Source: JBBQVS01 sp963792705 (lineage in GTDB: Bacteria > Chloroflexota > Ktedonobacteria > Ktedonobacterales > Ktedonobacteraceae). Taken from it: a stretch of DNA of 64,000 nt. This document shows, piece after piece, positions 25,076-33,569 of this stretch (the stretch's first letter is position 1; the number at the start of each line of letters is the position of its first letter). The notes beneath the pieces are model-generated. The model ran no database searches and was not told where the DNA came from. It was given only the letters and a program-made list of their open reading frames with translations. The stretch spans positions 372,001-436,000 of the forward strand of contig CAWBXD010000014.1 of assembly GCA_963792705.1 (NCBI GenBank). Direction: 5' to 3'. The translations under genes were made by a program, and so were the position numbers.

Positions 25076-27037
25076 ATGCAGCAGGGTATGCTCTTTCAAC
25101 CACTACAGTTAGGACCACACGAGGCTCATAACCGTATTATTTTTGGTAGCCATACAACGAATTTTGCACGAAATAATCTTTTGAGTCAACAACACGCCGA
25201 CTACTATGCAGCTCGTGCTGAAGGTGGAGCAGGTATCATTGTGCTCGAAGAACATGTTGTGCATTCGTCCGATGTCCCCTATGAACGGGCGGTGCTTGGC
25301 TATTTACCTGGCACCTCACAGGCTCTAGCAACGGTTGTAGGACGTATTCACGCTCACAATTCACTAGCACTCGTTCAACTCAACCACAATGGGCAACAGT
25401 CATCAAGCGACCATACGCAGCGTGAACTGTGGGCACCTTCACCCGTTCCTAACGTCTCTTCACGCGAAGTTCCTAAAGCGATGGAGCAAGCCGATATTGA
25501 CGCTGTGATTACAGGCTTTGCTCATGTTGCTCGCACTACCACGCAAGGGGGTGCCGATGGTGTTGAATTGCAAGTCAGCGATACCTCGTTGTTACGCCAA
25601 TTTCTCTCGCCTCTCACCAATCAACGGAACGATAGGTATGGTGGCGCACTTGAAAATCGCATGCGTTTTCTGCAAGAGACAATTGAAGCTGTAACATCCG
25701 CACTCGGCCCAAATTCTATTTTAGGATTACGCTTTTGCGGTGATGAGCTAGCACCTTGGGCAGGACTAACACCAGAACAAGCTATAGAAATTGCTCGTCT
25801 ACTGGTCGCCACACATCGCATTGACTATATGACAATCACGATGGGCAGTATTCTCAGTTCACATATGTTTCCCTTCAATGCTACCATGCATATTGCCCCT
25901 GGCTACGCTGTTCATCTAGCGGCAGCGATGAAGACAGCAGTCAACATCCCTATTTTTGCGGCTGGACGTATCATGAGTGTAGCACAGGCAGAACATGTCC
26001 TGGGAGAGGGACAAGCCGATGGCGTTGAAATGATTCGTGCGCTCATTGCAGACCCTAACCTGCCACATCTTTCACAAACAGGCCAAGCAGACAGAGTGCG
26101 TCCATGCATCGCTTGTAATCAAGGCTGTCAGGTACGAAGCGTGATGAACGTTACGCTTAGCTGCAATGTTAATCCAGACGTTATTCATCCACAGTATGTA
26201 CCTACAGCTACCACGTCTATGCGAACAACAAAACCATCGGTTTGTATCATCGGTAGTGGGCCAGCAGGACTAGAAGCCGCACGTGCAGCCGCCCTACGAG
26301 GACGGCCAGTTGTACTTTATGAACGTTCGCAAACACTTGGCGGAGCCGTCAGACTCGCGGCAAAAGGGCCAGGACGTGCAGAACTGCAACACATTACTGA
26401 ATACTTACAAGCAGAGATTGAAAAGCTAGGCGTCGAGATACGTACAGGAGTTGACGTTACAGTCGACATGATTGTAGAGCAGCATTTCAATACCGTGATC
26501 GTCGCGACGGGAGCACACACTGGCACCGGTCTCCTTCCTCTCCAGGGACACGACTTGCCACATGTAACAGATGTACGTCGCATATTGGCAGGAGAGACGA
26601 TAGAGGGACAACGCGTTGTCCTCATCGACGAAATGTCTTCGCATGGTGTCCTCTCCGTCATCGAACTACTAGCTACTGCAGGCAAACATGTGGACGTGGT
26701 GACGGAAGATTGGTATGTAGGCCGTGATCTTGTGGCAACCAACGATATTGTGTCGTGGATGCAACGTACACTAGGGCAGGATGTGACGCATATCCCACAT
26801 ACTTCAGTTGTACGCATCGAACCAGGACAGGTTGTTGTTACAGATCGTTTCATAGAAGATGAACATACTATCGCCACCGATACAGTCGTCCTGGGAACCT
26901 ATGAGCGACCATCACAAGACGTGTATTATGCCCTTAAAGGCAAGGTACCGCGTCTCTTTCGCGTCGGGGATTGTGTGGCTCCTCGTCGTATAGAACAAGC
27001 CATTATGGAAGGCCGACACGTCGGGGAACAACTGTAG
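25076..27037 (+). CDS. FadH/trimethylamine-dehydrogenase-family Fe-S flavoprotein, copy 1
   Basis: This 653-residue enzyme has an old-yellow-enzyme TIM barrel for FMN (about 1-335, QFLSPLTNQRNDRYGG and ENRMRF), a [4Fe-4S] motif (C344, C347, C351, C363) and a C-terminal FAD/NAD-type domain (about 380-653, IIGSGPAGLEAARAAA). The architecture is that of 2,4-dienoyl-CoA reductase, trimethylamine dehydrogenase and N-methylproline demethylase. The substrate-site His seen in its downstream paralog is replaced (SDTSLLRQF), so specificity differs. GAGAGG 7 nt upstream supports ATG 25076. It is 40 bp from its paralog and shares the block with ETF genes, suggesting that electrons pass to ETF. The substrate is unknown. 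Confidence 0.85.
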   Translation: MQQGMLFQPLQLGPHEAHNRIIFGSHTTNFARNNLLSQQHADYYAARAEGGAGIIVLEEHVVHSSDVPYERAVLGYLPGTSQALATVVGRIHAHNSLALVQLNHNGQQSSSDHTQRELWAPSPVPNVSSREVPKAMEQADIDAVITGFAHVARTTTQGGADGVELQVSDTSLLRQFLSPLTNQRNDRYGGALENRMRFLQETIEAVTSALGPNSILGLRFCGDELAPWAGLTPEQAIEIARLLVATHRIDYMTITMGSILSSHMFPFNATMHIAPGYAVHLAAAMKTAVNIPIFAAGRIMSVAQAEHVLGEGQADGVEMIRALIADPNLPHLSQTGQADRVRPCIACNQGCQVRSVMNVTLSCNVNPDVIHPQYVPTATTSMRTTKPSVCIIGSGPAGLEAARAAALRGRPVVLYERSQTLGGAVRLAAKGPGRAELQHITEYLQAEIEKLGVEIRTGVDVTVDMIVEQHFNTVIVATGAHTGTGLLPLQGHDLPHVTDVRRILAGETIEGQRVVLIDEMSSHGVLSVIELLATAGKHVDVVTEDWYVGRDLVATNDIVSWMQRTLGQDVTHIPHTSVVRIEPGQVVVTDRFIEDEHTIATDTVVLGTYERPSQDVYYALKGKVPRLFRVGDCVAPRRIEQAIMEGRHVGEQL

Positions 27038-27077
27038 GAGTCTGATTTATCACGCTCAACTGGGAAGAAGGACATTT

Positions 27078-29099
27078 ATGGCAGGCCAGTACCAATATTT
27101 ATTTACACCTATTCGCATTGGTCAAACGGTTATTCCTAATCGCGTAGTGTTTGCCGCGCATCTCACCAACCTCGCGGAAGAAAATCTCCCTGGTCCTCGA
27201 CTTGTAGCATATTATGCGGAACGAGCAAAAGGTGGTTGTGGCCTCATCATCACTGAAGAACAGTCAGTGCATCCAAGCGATTGGGCCTATCAAAAGCTTA
27301 TTCACGGCTTTGATCCGCATGTCGTTCCTGGCTATAAACGTATGACGCGTGCTGTACATGAACATGGCACACGTATCTTCGCCCAGATTAATCACAATGG
27401 CATGCAGTGTAGCAGTATCTATTCACGTCGCCCTGTACTTGGTCCATCATCGCTGCCCGACCCTATTCATCGTGAGATGTGCAAAGAGCTTGAGCAAGAA
27501 GAGATCGCTGAGATTGTGCGCGGTTACGCACTTGTCGCCCGTCACGTTCGCGAGGGCGGCTTTGACGGTGCCGAACTACAATCTTCACATAGTTCGCTCA
27601 TGCGCCAATTTTTTTCGCCATATTATAATCGACGCACCGACAACTATGGTGGCTCACTTGAAAATCGCATGCGTTTTACTCTTGAAGTCATTCAAGCCGT
27701 TCGTGCTGAGGTTGGACGCGATTTTACTATGGGTATTCGGCTCTGTGGCGACGAACTGATTCCAGTAGGTCTCACACTAGACGATGTAAAAGAGATCGCA
27801 AAACGTCTTGAGGCAACTGGACAACTCGACTTTATCAATACAAGCATTGGTGAATTTCACAACCTCTATATGGTTGAAGGCTCGATGCATACACCTCCCG
27901 GTTATCAGCTCTTCGTGTCCGCAGGTATTCGTGAGTCGGTGAAATTGCCAGTCTTCTGTACTGGACGCATCAAAGACCCGGTGCAGGCTGAGCGTATTCT
28001 GCGCGAGGGGCTAGCCGATATGGTTGATGTGGTACGAGCACAAATCTGTGACCCGGCCTTCACCCGTAAAGCTCGTGAGGGGCGTACAGAAGCGATTCAT
28101 CTCTGTATCTCCTGTAACCAATACTGTATAGGACGTATGGGCTTGAATTTGAGCCTCGGCTGCATTCAGACACCTGCGACAGGAAATGAACAAATCTTTC
28201 CAACAATCCCCGTTCCTACTAGAAACGGGGCACAACACAGCAAAAGACCAACCGTCATGATTGTTGGCGGCGGGCCAGCAGGCATGCAAGCAGCAAAGGT
28301 TGCAGCACAGCGCGGCTTTCGAGTAAAGCTCTACGAGAAGTCACACGAACTTGGTGGTCAGATAAATCTGCTTACACGCGTTCCCAGTCGTGTCGAGTTT
28401 GGCGACGCATCACGCAATCTACAACGCGAGATAGGCGAGGCAGGTGTAGAGGTACACTTAGATACAGAGGTAACAGCAGAAAGAATCGAGCAAGAGAAAC
28501 CAGATGCGGTTATTCTTGCCACTGGTTCACTACCTTTACTGCCACAGGTTCCAGGTACAGACCTACCACACGTTGCTACCGTTTGGCAGTTCTTACAAGG
28601 TGAGAAGCAAGTTCAACCAGGGAATTTTGTACTTGTCTACGACCAAATGGGATTTCATCAGGCAACGAGTGTAGCAGAACTACTCGCTGAAAAGGGATGC
28701 AATGTTGAGATTGTAACGCCACAATTTTATGTTGGTGGAGATCTAAGCATTACGCTTGATATCGAACTATGGTACCGCCGCGCTCTTGCAAAGGGTATTC
28801 GCTTAACCCCCAATCATTTCTTAGCTGGGCTTGGTCCAAATAACGCAACAATTATGAACAACTATACTGGACAGACCCGTCAGATAGAGAATATTGCGCT
28901 TGCGGTAATGGCAACACCCCAAAGCGCGAACGACACGTTGTACCACCAACTACTTGGCAAAATTCAGCAACTGTACCGCATCGGCGATTGTATGGCTCCA
29001 CGCCGTGTTGAACATGCGATTCTCGATGGTGAACGTGCCGCTCGTGCCTTGACCTTGACACCAACAAAAGCAAGTTTCGCTGTTGCAGTACATGGGTAG
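27078..29099 (+). CDS. FadH/trimethylamine-dehydrogenase-family Fe-S flavoprotein, copy 2
   Basis: This 673-residue paralog has the same layout: an FMN barrel (1-335, SHSSLMRQFFSPYYNRRTDN), the [4Fe-4S] ligands C343, C346, C350 and C362, and a C-terminal dinucleotide-binding module (about 385-673, IVGGGPAGMQAAKVAA). It keeps a His in the active-site segment (SSHSSL). The two genes form one operon with a clear ribosome binding site (AAGAAGGA). The proteins may form a heteromer or act on different substrates. Candidate reactions are demethylation or dehydrogenation of methylated amines, or reduction of enoates; the ETF and fixCX genes downstream favour an oxidation that feeds quinones. Confidence 0.85.
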   Translation: MAGQYQYLFTPIRIGQTVIPNRVVFAAHLTNLAEENLPGPRLVAYYAERAKGGCGLIITEEQSVHPSDWAYQKLIHGFDPHVVPGYKRMTRAVHEHGTRIFAQINHNGMQCSSIYSRRPVLGPSSLPDPIHREMCKELEQEEIAEIVRGYALVARHVREGGFDGAELQSSHSSLMRQFFSPYYNRRTDNYGGSLENRMRFTLEVIQAVRAEVGRDFTMGIRLCGDELIPVGLTLDDVKEIAKRLEATGQLDFINTSIGEFHNLYMVEGSMHTPPGYQLFVSAGIRESVKLPVFCTGRIKDPVQAERILREGLADMVDVVRAQICDPAFTRKAREGRTEAIHLCISCNQYCIGRMGLNLSLGCIQTPATGNEQIFPTIPVPTRNGAQHSKRPTVMIVGGGPAGMQAAKVAAQRGFRVKLYEKSHELGGQINLLTRVPSRVEFGDASRNLQREIGEAGVEVHLDTEVTAERIEQEKPDAVILATGSLPLLPQVPGTDLPHVATVWQFLQGEKQVQPGNFVLVYDQMGFHQATSVAELLAEKGCNVEIVTPQFYVGGDLSITLDIELWYRRALAKGIRLTPNHFLAGLGPNNATIMNNYTGQTRQIENIALAVMATPQSANDTLYHQLLGKIQQLYRIGDCMAPRRVEHAILDGERAARALTLTPTKASFAVAVHG

Positions 29100-29129
29100 T
29101 AGACTATCAATCGAAGATTAATGGATTTT

Positions 29130-29332
29130 GTAGGGACCACATTTATGGCGTCCACTGCACGAGCGAAGCAATGTGCAGTCCTCATCATGCACCAATAAAT
29201 TGCGCGAGATCATGCAAGAAAGATTGCGGATGAAACTCGCCCAATTCATTAGGCGAGATATTCACTATCATGCTTGACATCAAGGAACTCGCGCAATGAA
29301 TTGCGCCTGGACGCCATAAATGTGGTCCCTAC
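29130..29332. mobile_element. 203-bp MITE-like element with 25-bp perfect terminal inverted repeats
   Basis: The ends 29130-29154 (GTAGGGACCACATTTATGGC...) and 29308-29332 are exact reverse complements over 25 bp, and pairing extends outward with wobbles for another 12 or so bp. Inside are three further hairpins: ACTGCAC/GTGCAGT (29154-29179), 29193-29208 with 29289-29304 (14 of 16), and CTCGCC/GGCGAG (29236-29257). There is no coding capacity. The structure fits a miniature inverted-repeat element or a palindromic repeat cluster; target-site duplications could not be recognised clearly. Confidence 0.7.
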
Positions 29333-29366
29333 GAAATTCATTGAAGATTGGTAAGTTAGTAGAAAC

Positions 29367-29406
29367 TAATAATGCGGTTACACTACGTAGTGTAACCGCA
29401 TTATTA
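29367..29406. terminator. 40-nt loopless perfect palindrome, convergent terminator
   Basis: The sequence from 29367 to 29406 equals its own reverse complement (20-bp arms, centre ACTACGTAGT). It lies 21 nt from the stop of the minus-strand glyoxalase gene and downstream of the plus-strand oxidoreductase operon, with AT-rich ends that can act in both directions. Confidence 0.7.
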
Positions 29407-29427
29407 ATCCAGACAGAAGTATTATCT

Positions 29428-29892
29428 TTATGCAGCGGTACCAACCCTGCGTTCCAGAAATAGCGAACGGGCTTCTGGTGATGGCTCTAGTAAAGAGAAG
29501 ATATTTCCGTCAGGGTCTGCAAATACAGCCTCTACACCATAGAGTTGCTTTGTTGGAGTTGTGATAAACACTACGCCACGCGCAAGCATCATCTCATAAC
29601 TTTGACGACAATTCTCCGTATCAAACATCCAGGCAATACCATGCCCTATACGTTCTTTTGATTCTTTGATATACGTCCCGTTGTGGAGTGTTACGTCAGG
29701 TTTTGCTAAGGCTATTTCTGGCTTGAGTTGTCCTTTTGGCGCAACTGTCACCCAGCGCATTCCTGGCCCGTAGGTGATATCTATGCGCTTCTCAAGACCG
29801 AGCTTCTCGGTATAAAATTGAAGTGCCTCGTCTTGATCGTTGACGAGAACCGAAACCATCGCTAGCGGCGTCTTTTTTTTCACAATATCCAC
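29428..29892 (-). CDS. VOC/glyoxalase-superfamily protein
   Basis: This 154-residue protein has two beta-alpha-beta-beta-beta halves of the vicinal oxygen chelate fold. The first opens with MVSVLVNDQDEALQFYTEKLG and the second ends with VEAVFADPDGNIFSLLEP. The family includes glyoxalase I, dioxygenases and antibiotic-binding proteins; the metal ligands and substrate cannot be assigned here. It is monocistronic and transcribed away from etfA, sharing with it a divergent intergenic region that contains a 23-bp inverted repeat. Confidence 0.85.
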   Translation of the reverse strand: MDIVKKKTPLAMVSVLVNDQDEALQFYTEKLGLEKRIDITYGPGMRWVTVAPKGQLKPEIALAKPDVTLHNGTYIKESKERIGHGIAWMFDTENCRQSYEMMLARGVVFITTPTKQLYGVEAVFADPDGNIFSLLEPSPEARSLFLERRVGTAA

Positions 29893-30060
29893 ATCTCTCT
29901 ATGCATCATTGCCAATACTACTTATCCTACAGAGGTAAGCGTGATGTATCACGCCACTACATGGAACATCTATACATATTCTTTCTTTTTAATGCTCCCT
30001 TATTATATAAAACATTTGTTCTAAAAGCAAGTCTTTAGCCCTATTTTCTTACGTAATTTA

Positions 30061-30132
30061 TTGGCCTCTTCTGCAATAATCATGTAAAAATACAAGCGCA
30101 TGATGTGATATGATTATTGCAGAAGAGGCCAA
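30061..30132. promoter_or_regulatory. 23-bp perfect inverted repeat in a divergent promoter region
   Basis: Arms 30061-30083 and 30110-30132 are exact reverse complements flanking a 26-nt loop. The element lies between the starts of two divergent genes, so it cannot end either one. It could be a 5'-leader hairpin of the etfA transcript, an operator, or the end of a small RNA. The rest of 29893-30191 shows no gene. Confidence 0.5.
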
Positions 30133-30191
30133 CAGACACCGATACTTTGTGCCGTATCGCTGTCTCGTATTTGTGAATGGAGAGGGTCATT

Positions 30192-31211
30192 ATGGGCGAA
30201 ATCTGGGCAGTACTAGAGTGTGAGCAAAATGTACTGCATGAGCAGAGTGGCGAATTGTTACGTGAGGCCATTGATATCGCTCATCAGCAGCAGGAACAAA
30301 CAATGGTGCATGCGGTATTGTTATTGGCTCCAAATACTCAAATACCTGATACAACAGTTCTTTCAGCAAGCGGAATAGATTCGCTTGATATTTTAGAACA
30401 TGCACAACTTGCATACTACACGACAGAAGGGTATGCAAGTGCGCTCGCTTGGTTTATACGTCAACGCTCTCCGCTCCTGGTGCTTACTCATGCAACACCA
30501 AATGGACGTGATTGTATGCCTCGACTGGCAACTCAGCTACATCTGCCCTTTATTTCTGGTTGCCTCGGTCTGAATCTACATGATGACGCCATCTTTGCGC
30601 TGCGTTCAATATACGAGGGGCGTGCCTATGTGCAGACACGTACAGCATTACATGAACATACCGCACTGGCAACTCTTATTCCCGGAGTTCGTGGTGTACC
30701 TGTAAAACATGCAAACACTAGATATTCTCCTTTGAATGTCAATCACTACACTCCAGAACATGTCCAACGACAAGAGCGGATACGTCGTATTGCGTTAGAG
30801 GCACCGTCACCAGGAGAGGTGGAACTAGACGCGGCAGAACGAATTGTGGCAGGTGGACGTGGTATAGGACAAAGTGGCTTTACCAGCATCGCATCCTTTG
30901 CACACTCTCTAGGAGCCGCTGTTGGCGCAACGCGTGTGGCAACTGATTTGGGATGGATAGAACACGCAAGACAGATTGGCGCAACAGGAAAAATTGTGCG
31001 ACCTAAACTGTACATCGCGTGTGGTATTTCCGGTGCGGCACAGCATACAAGTGGCATGAGCGAATCACAAACAGTTATCGCCATTAATCCTGATCGTAGC
31101 GCACCTATCTTTGCGCTTGCCAATCTTGGACTATTAGGTGATGCCAACCAAATACTGCCGCTTGCAGCAACACTATTAGAAGAAACAAGGCATGTAGAAG
31201 CGACTTCATAG
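30192..31211 (+). CDS. etfA: Electron transfer flavoprotein alpha subunit (FixB-like)
   Basis: This 339-residue EtfA carries an N-terminal Rossmann-like domain and the C-terminal FAD-binding domain (about 215-325) with GGRGIGQ, IGATGKIVRPKLYIACGISG and SGMSESQTVIAINPD. With EtfB it shuttles electrons from flavin dehydrogenases to ETF:quinone oxidoreductase. GGAGAGG 6 nt upstream selects ATG 30192 over 30177. It is the first gene of a unit with a quinone reductase and an aminotransferase; fixC, fixX and etfB follow in a second unit. The split arrangement of ETF subunits is unusual. Confidence 0.92.
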   Translation: MGEIWAVLECEQNVLHEQSGELLREAIDIAHQQQEQTMVHAVLLLAPNTQIPDTTVLSASGIDSLDILEHAQLAYYTTEGYASALAWFIRQRSPLLVLTHATPNGRDCMPRLATQLHLPFISGCLGLNLHDDAIFALRSIYEGRAYVQTRTALHEHTALATLIPGVRGVPVKHANTRYSPLNVNHYTPEHVQRQERIRRIALEAPSPGEVELDAAERIVAGGRGIGQSGFTSIASFAHSLGAAVGATRVATDLGWIEHARQIGATGKIVRPKLYIACGISGAAQHTSGMSESQTVIAINPDRSAPIFALANLGLLGDANQILPLAATLLEETRHVEATS

Positions 31212-31229
31212 AAATGTAAGGAGTGTATC

Positions 31230-32177
31230 ATGAAAGCTGTACAATTTTCTCATTATGGCGACGCTGACGTATTACAGATGCAAGAGGTAGCAGACCCCAT
31301 TCCCGGACCAGAGGACGTGCTTATTGAGGTCAAAGCTACAACGGTCAATCGTCTTGATCTCTTCCAGCGCAATGGGAGCAGACCAGTTGACAAGTTTCCC
31401 TTCACGCCTGGTTTAGAAGCGGCTGGCGTTGTTGTCAATGATGCAAATGGGTTTCATGCAGGTGAGCAGGTGCTCACGGCTCGTGCGCCATCTGCTAAAG
31501 GTGGTGGTGGCTATGCAAGCAAGATAGCAGTGCCTGCGTCCGACCTCTCACGTATTCCTGAAGGCGTAAGCTTTGAACAAGCGGTGGCTATCGGTCTCGC
31601 AGGCTCAACCGCATGGACAAGTTTATTTGATCTTGGGCACCTACAGAAGGGCGAGAAGGTTCTGATTTGGGCTGGTTCCAGTGGCGTCGGATCGCTCGCC
31701 ATTCAGCTTGCGAAGCATACAGGAGCATGGGTTGCGACGACAGCGAGTAGTAATACACGTGCTGAAATATTGCGCCAGTTAGGTGCTGATCTTGTCATTG
31801 ACCACCACAAGCAAGACGTGAGTAAGGTTTTACAGGAGCAAGGTGGTGTGAATCTCGTCATCGAACTGGTTAGTTCAACACTACAAGCGAGCTTAAATGC
31901 CTGTGCCTCTGACGCACGTATCATCTTGATTGGCAACTTAGGGGGCCAGCAAGCAGAGGTCAACACGCAGACATGGCGACTGAAACGTACCTCCGTTATC
32001 GGTGGTGGTATAGCACGTACATCTCCTGAAAATGAGCAAAAGATGTTGCAACTTGTCGCAGATAAAGTGCTGAACCCACTTATCGCTAAAACATTTCCCG
32101 TTGAGCAAGCAGCCCAAGCGCATCAAATGCTTGAATCAGGTGAGCCACAAGGGAAAATCGTCCTTACACACGAATGA
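31230..32177 (+). CDS. Zinc-independent MDR oxidoreductase, quinone reductase type
   Basis: This 315-residue medium-chain reductase has an N-terminal GroES-like catalytic domain and a Rossmann domain with WAGSSGVGSLAIQLAK (about 150-165). It lacks the zinc-site cysteines of alcohol dehydrogenases, and resembles NADPH:quinone reductase (zeta-crystallin, QorA) and enoyl reductases. AAGGAG 8 nt before the ATG supports the start, 18 bp after etfA, so it is co-transcribed with etfA. The substrate is not known. Confidence 0.88.
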   Translation: MKAVQFSHYGDADVLQMQEVADPIPGPEDVLIEVKATTVNRLDLFQRNGSRPVDKFPFTPGLEAAGVVVNDANGFHAGEQVLTARAPSAKGGGGYASKIAVPASDLSRIPEGVSFEQAVAIGLAGSTAWTSLFDLGHLQKGEKVLIWAGSSGVGSLAIQLAKHTGAWVATTASSNTRAEILRQLGADLVIDHHKQDVSKVLQEQGGVNLVIELVSSTLQASLNACASDARIILIGNLGGQQAEVNTQTWRLKRTSVIGGGIARTSPENEQKMLQLVADKVLNPLIAKTFPVEQAAQAHQMLESGEPQGKIVLTHE

Positions 32178-32228
32178 TAGAGGCGTGATAAATTGTGTCG
32201 ATTGATCCTCATATGAAAGAGAAAATGA

Positions 32229-33344
32229 ATGCAAAGTCCAAGCAAAGTAAGTACAGAACAGATTTCGTTAACACGCGGGGTTCCTGCCGTCGAAGCGTTA
32301 CCCACGAAACTCCTCAGCGAGTGTTTCCAAGCTGTATTGGAGGCTCCCGAGGGGTGGTCAGTATTACAATATGGACATAACGGTGGATATCTTCCACTAC
32401 GCCGCCTGTTAAGTGAGCAGTATAATGTTTCACCCGATCAAATTATTGTAGGCAATGGTTCACTCCATTTGCAGGACCTCCTCTCGGCACTCACCATCAA
32501 GCAGGGCGATGTAGTGTTTGTCGAGCAACCTAGCTATGACCGAGCGATTAAAACATTCCGTCGTCGGGGTGCTAAAGTTATCGGCATTCCTTTGGAGCAT
32601 GATGGTGTTAACATCGAGGCGTTAGAAAAGGCCATCGCAAAACAAGTACCAACCTTTATGTATGTGATACCCGACTTCCAAAATCCTGCAGGTGTCACAA
32701 CATCGGCAACAAAGCGGCAAGCGTTGGTAGACTTGGCAGAGCGTTACGGCTTCTGGCTTGTAGAGGATATTCCTTATCGTACGCTCCGCTACAAAGGTGA
32801 GCCTGCCCCGTTGTTGCGTGATTTAAACGCGAGCCGTGTACTTACGATTAGTTCATACAGCAAGCTTATCAGTCCAGCACTGCGTGTTGGCTATCTTATA
32901 GGGCCTGTCGATCTTGTCAAAAAGTTAACTAGGCTTGCAGAAGATACTATTCTTGCACCAGTGTTACCGACACAAGCAGCGGTTGTTGAGTTTCATAAGC
33001 GTGGTTATTTTGCCTCGAACCTGGAAAGCCTCAAGCAACTATATACACCACGTCTGAACAGCATTGTTACAGCGTTAAAAACACATATGCCGAACATACA
33101 CTTTGCTGAGCCAGAGGGGGGCTTTTTTGTCAGCATCTACCTACCAGAACAGACAAATAGCGACACCTTGTTAGAAAGAGCACAAACTGCTGGCTTAGCA
33201 TTAACCAATGGACGCGATTTCTTCGCTGACACGGTAGAAGGTGGTGAGGATAGCATGGGCAAGCGGTTTGTACGACTACCCTTCTGTGCCTTGACACCAG
33301 AGCAAATTGAAGAAGGTGTACGCCGCTTAGCAACACTACTTTAA
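32229..33344 (+). CDS. PLP-dependent aminotransferase, class I/II (MocR/2-aminoadipate type)
   Basis: This 371-residue fold-type I aminotransferase shows QYGHNGGYLPLRRLL, the substrate/cofactor loop IPDFQNPAGVTT (about 140-151), VEDIPYRTLRY, and the cofactor lysine in SSYSKLISPALRVGYL (about 218). It resembles LysN/kynurenine aminotransferases and the catalytic half of MocR regulators, but has no DNA-binding domain. It lies 51 bp behind the quinone reductase and ends the etfA unit. It may supply or consume an amino acid linked to the nearby oxidoreductases; this is inference. Confidence 0.88.
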   Translation: MQSPSKVSTEQISLTRGVPAVEALPTKLLSECFQAVLEAPEGWSVLQYGHNGGYLPLRRLLSEQYNVSPDQIIVGNGSLHLQDLLSALTIKQGDVVFVEQPSYDRAIKTFRRRGAKVIGIPLEHDGVNIEALEKAIAKQVPTFMYVIPDFQNPAGVTTSATKRQALVDLAERYGFWLVEDIPYRTLRYKGEPAPLLRDLNASRVLTISSYSKLISPALRVGYLIGPVDLVKKLTRLAEDTILAPVLPTQAAVVEFHKRGYFASNLESLKQLYTPRLNSIVTALKTHMPNIHFAEPEGGFFVSIYLPEQTNSDTLLERAQTAGLALTNGRDFFADTVEGGEDSMGKRFVRLPFCALTPEQIEEGVRRLATLL

Positions 33345-33370
33345 CAAAGAAAAAGGTTTGTAGGAAGAAC

Positions 33371-33421
33371 GATAACTATGGCGTCTGAAAGCATGTGTTG
33401 CTTTCAGACGCCATAGTTATC
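33371..33421 (+). terminator. 23-bp perfect hairpin ending the etfA unit
   Basis: Arms 33371-33393 and 33399-33421 pair perfectly over 23 bp with a 5-nt loop, 27 nt past the aminotransferase stop and 60 nt before the next promoter. Confidence 0.75.
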
Positions 33422-33481
33422 ATCAGCACAGGGATCAGGAAGAATCTTGTTTTGGGAATAGGCATAGAGTGTAGGGCGGTT

Positions 33482-33511
33482 TTGCTTTTCTCTGCCTTCT
33501 TTGGTTACAAT
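33482..33511 (+). promoter_or_regulatory. Promoter of fixC-fixX-etfB
   Basis: TTGCTT (33482-33487) and TACAAT (33506-33511) with an 18-nt spacer predict transcription from about 33518. This makes the in-frame TTG at 33501 unusable and supports ATG 33570 as the fixC start. Confidence 0.6.
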
Positions 33512-33569
33512 ACAAGAGAACAGCTTGGACACAGAAGTCCAAATAAGCAAAGAACGAAGGCTAGAGTAC

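Noticed and set aside
29100..29427. CRISPR array considered because of several repeated words
   Set aside because: The repeats are inverted, not regularly spaced direct repeats; a MITE-like element explains them.
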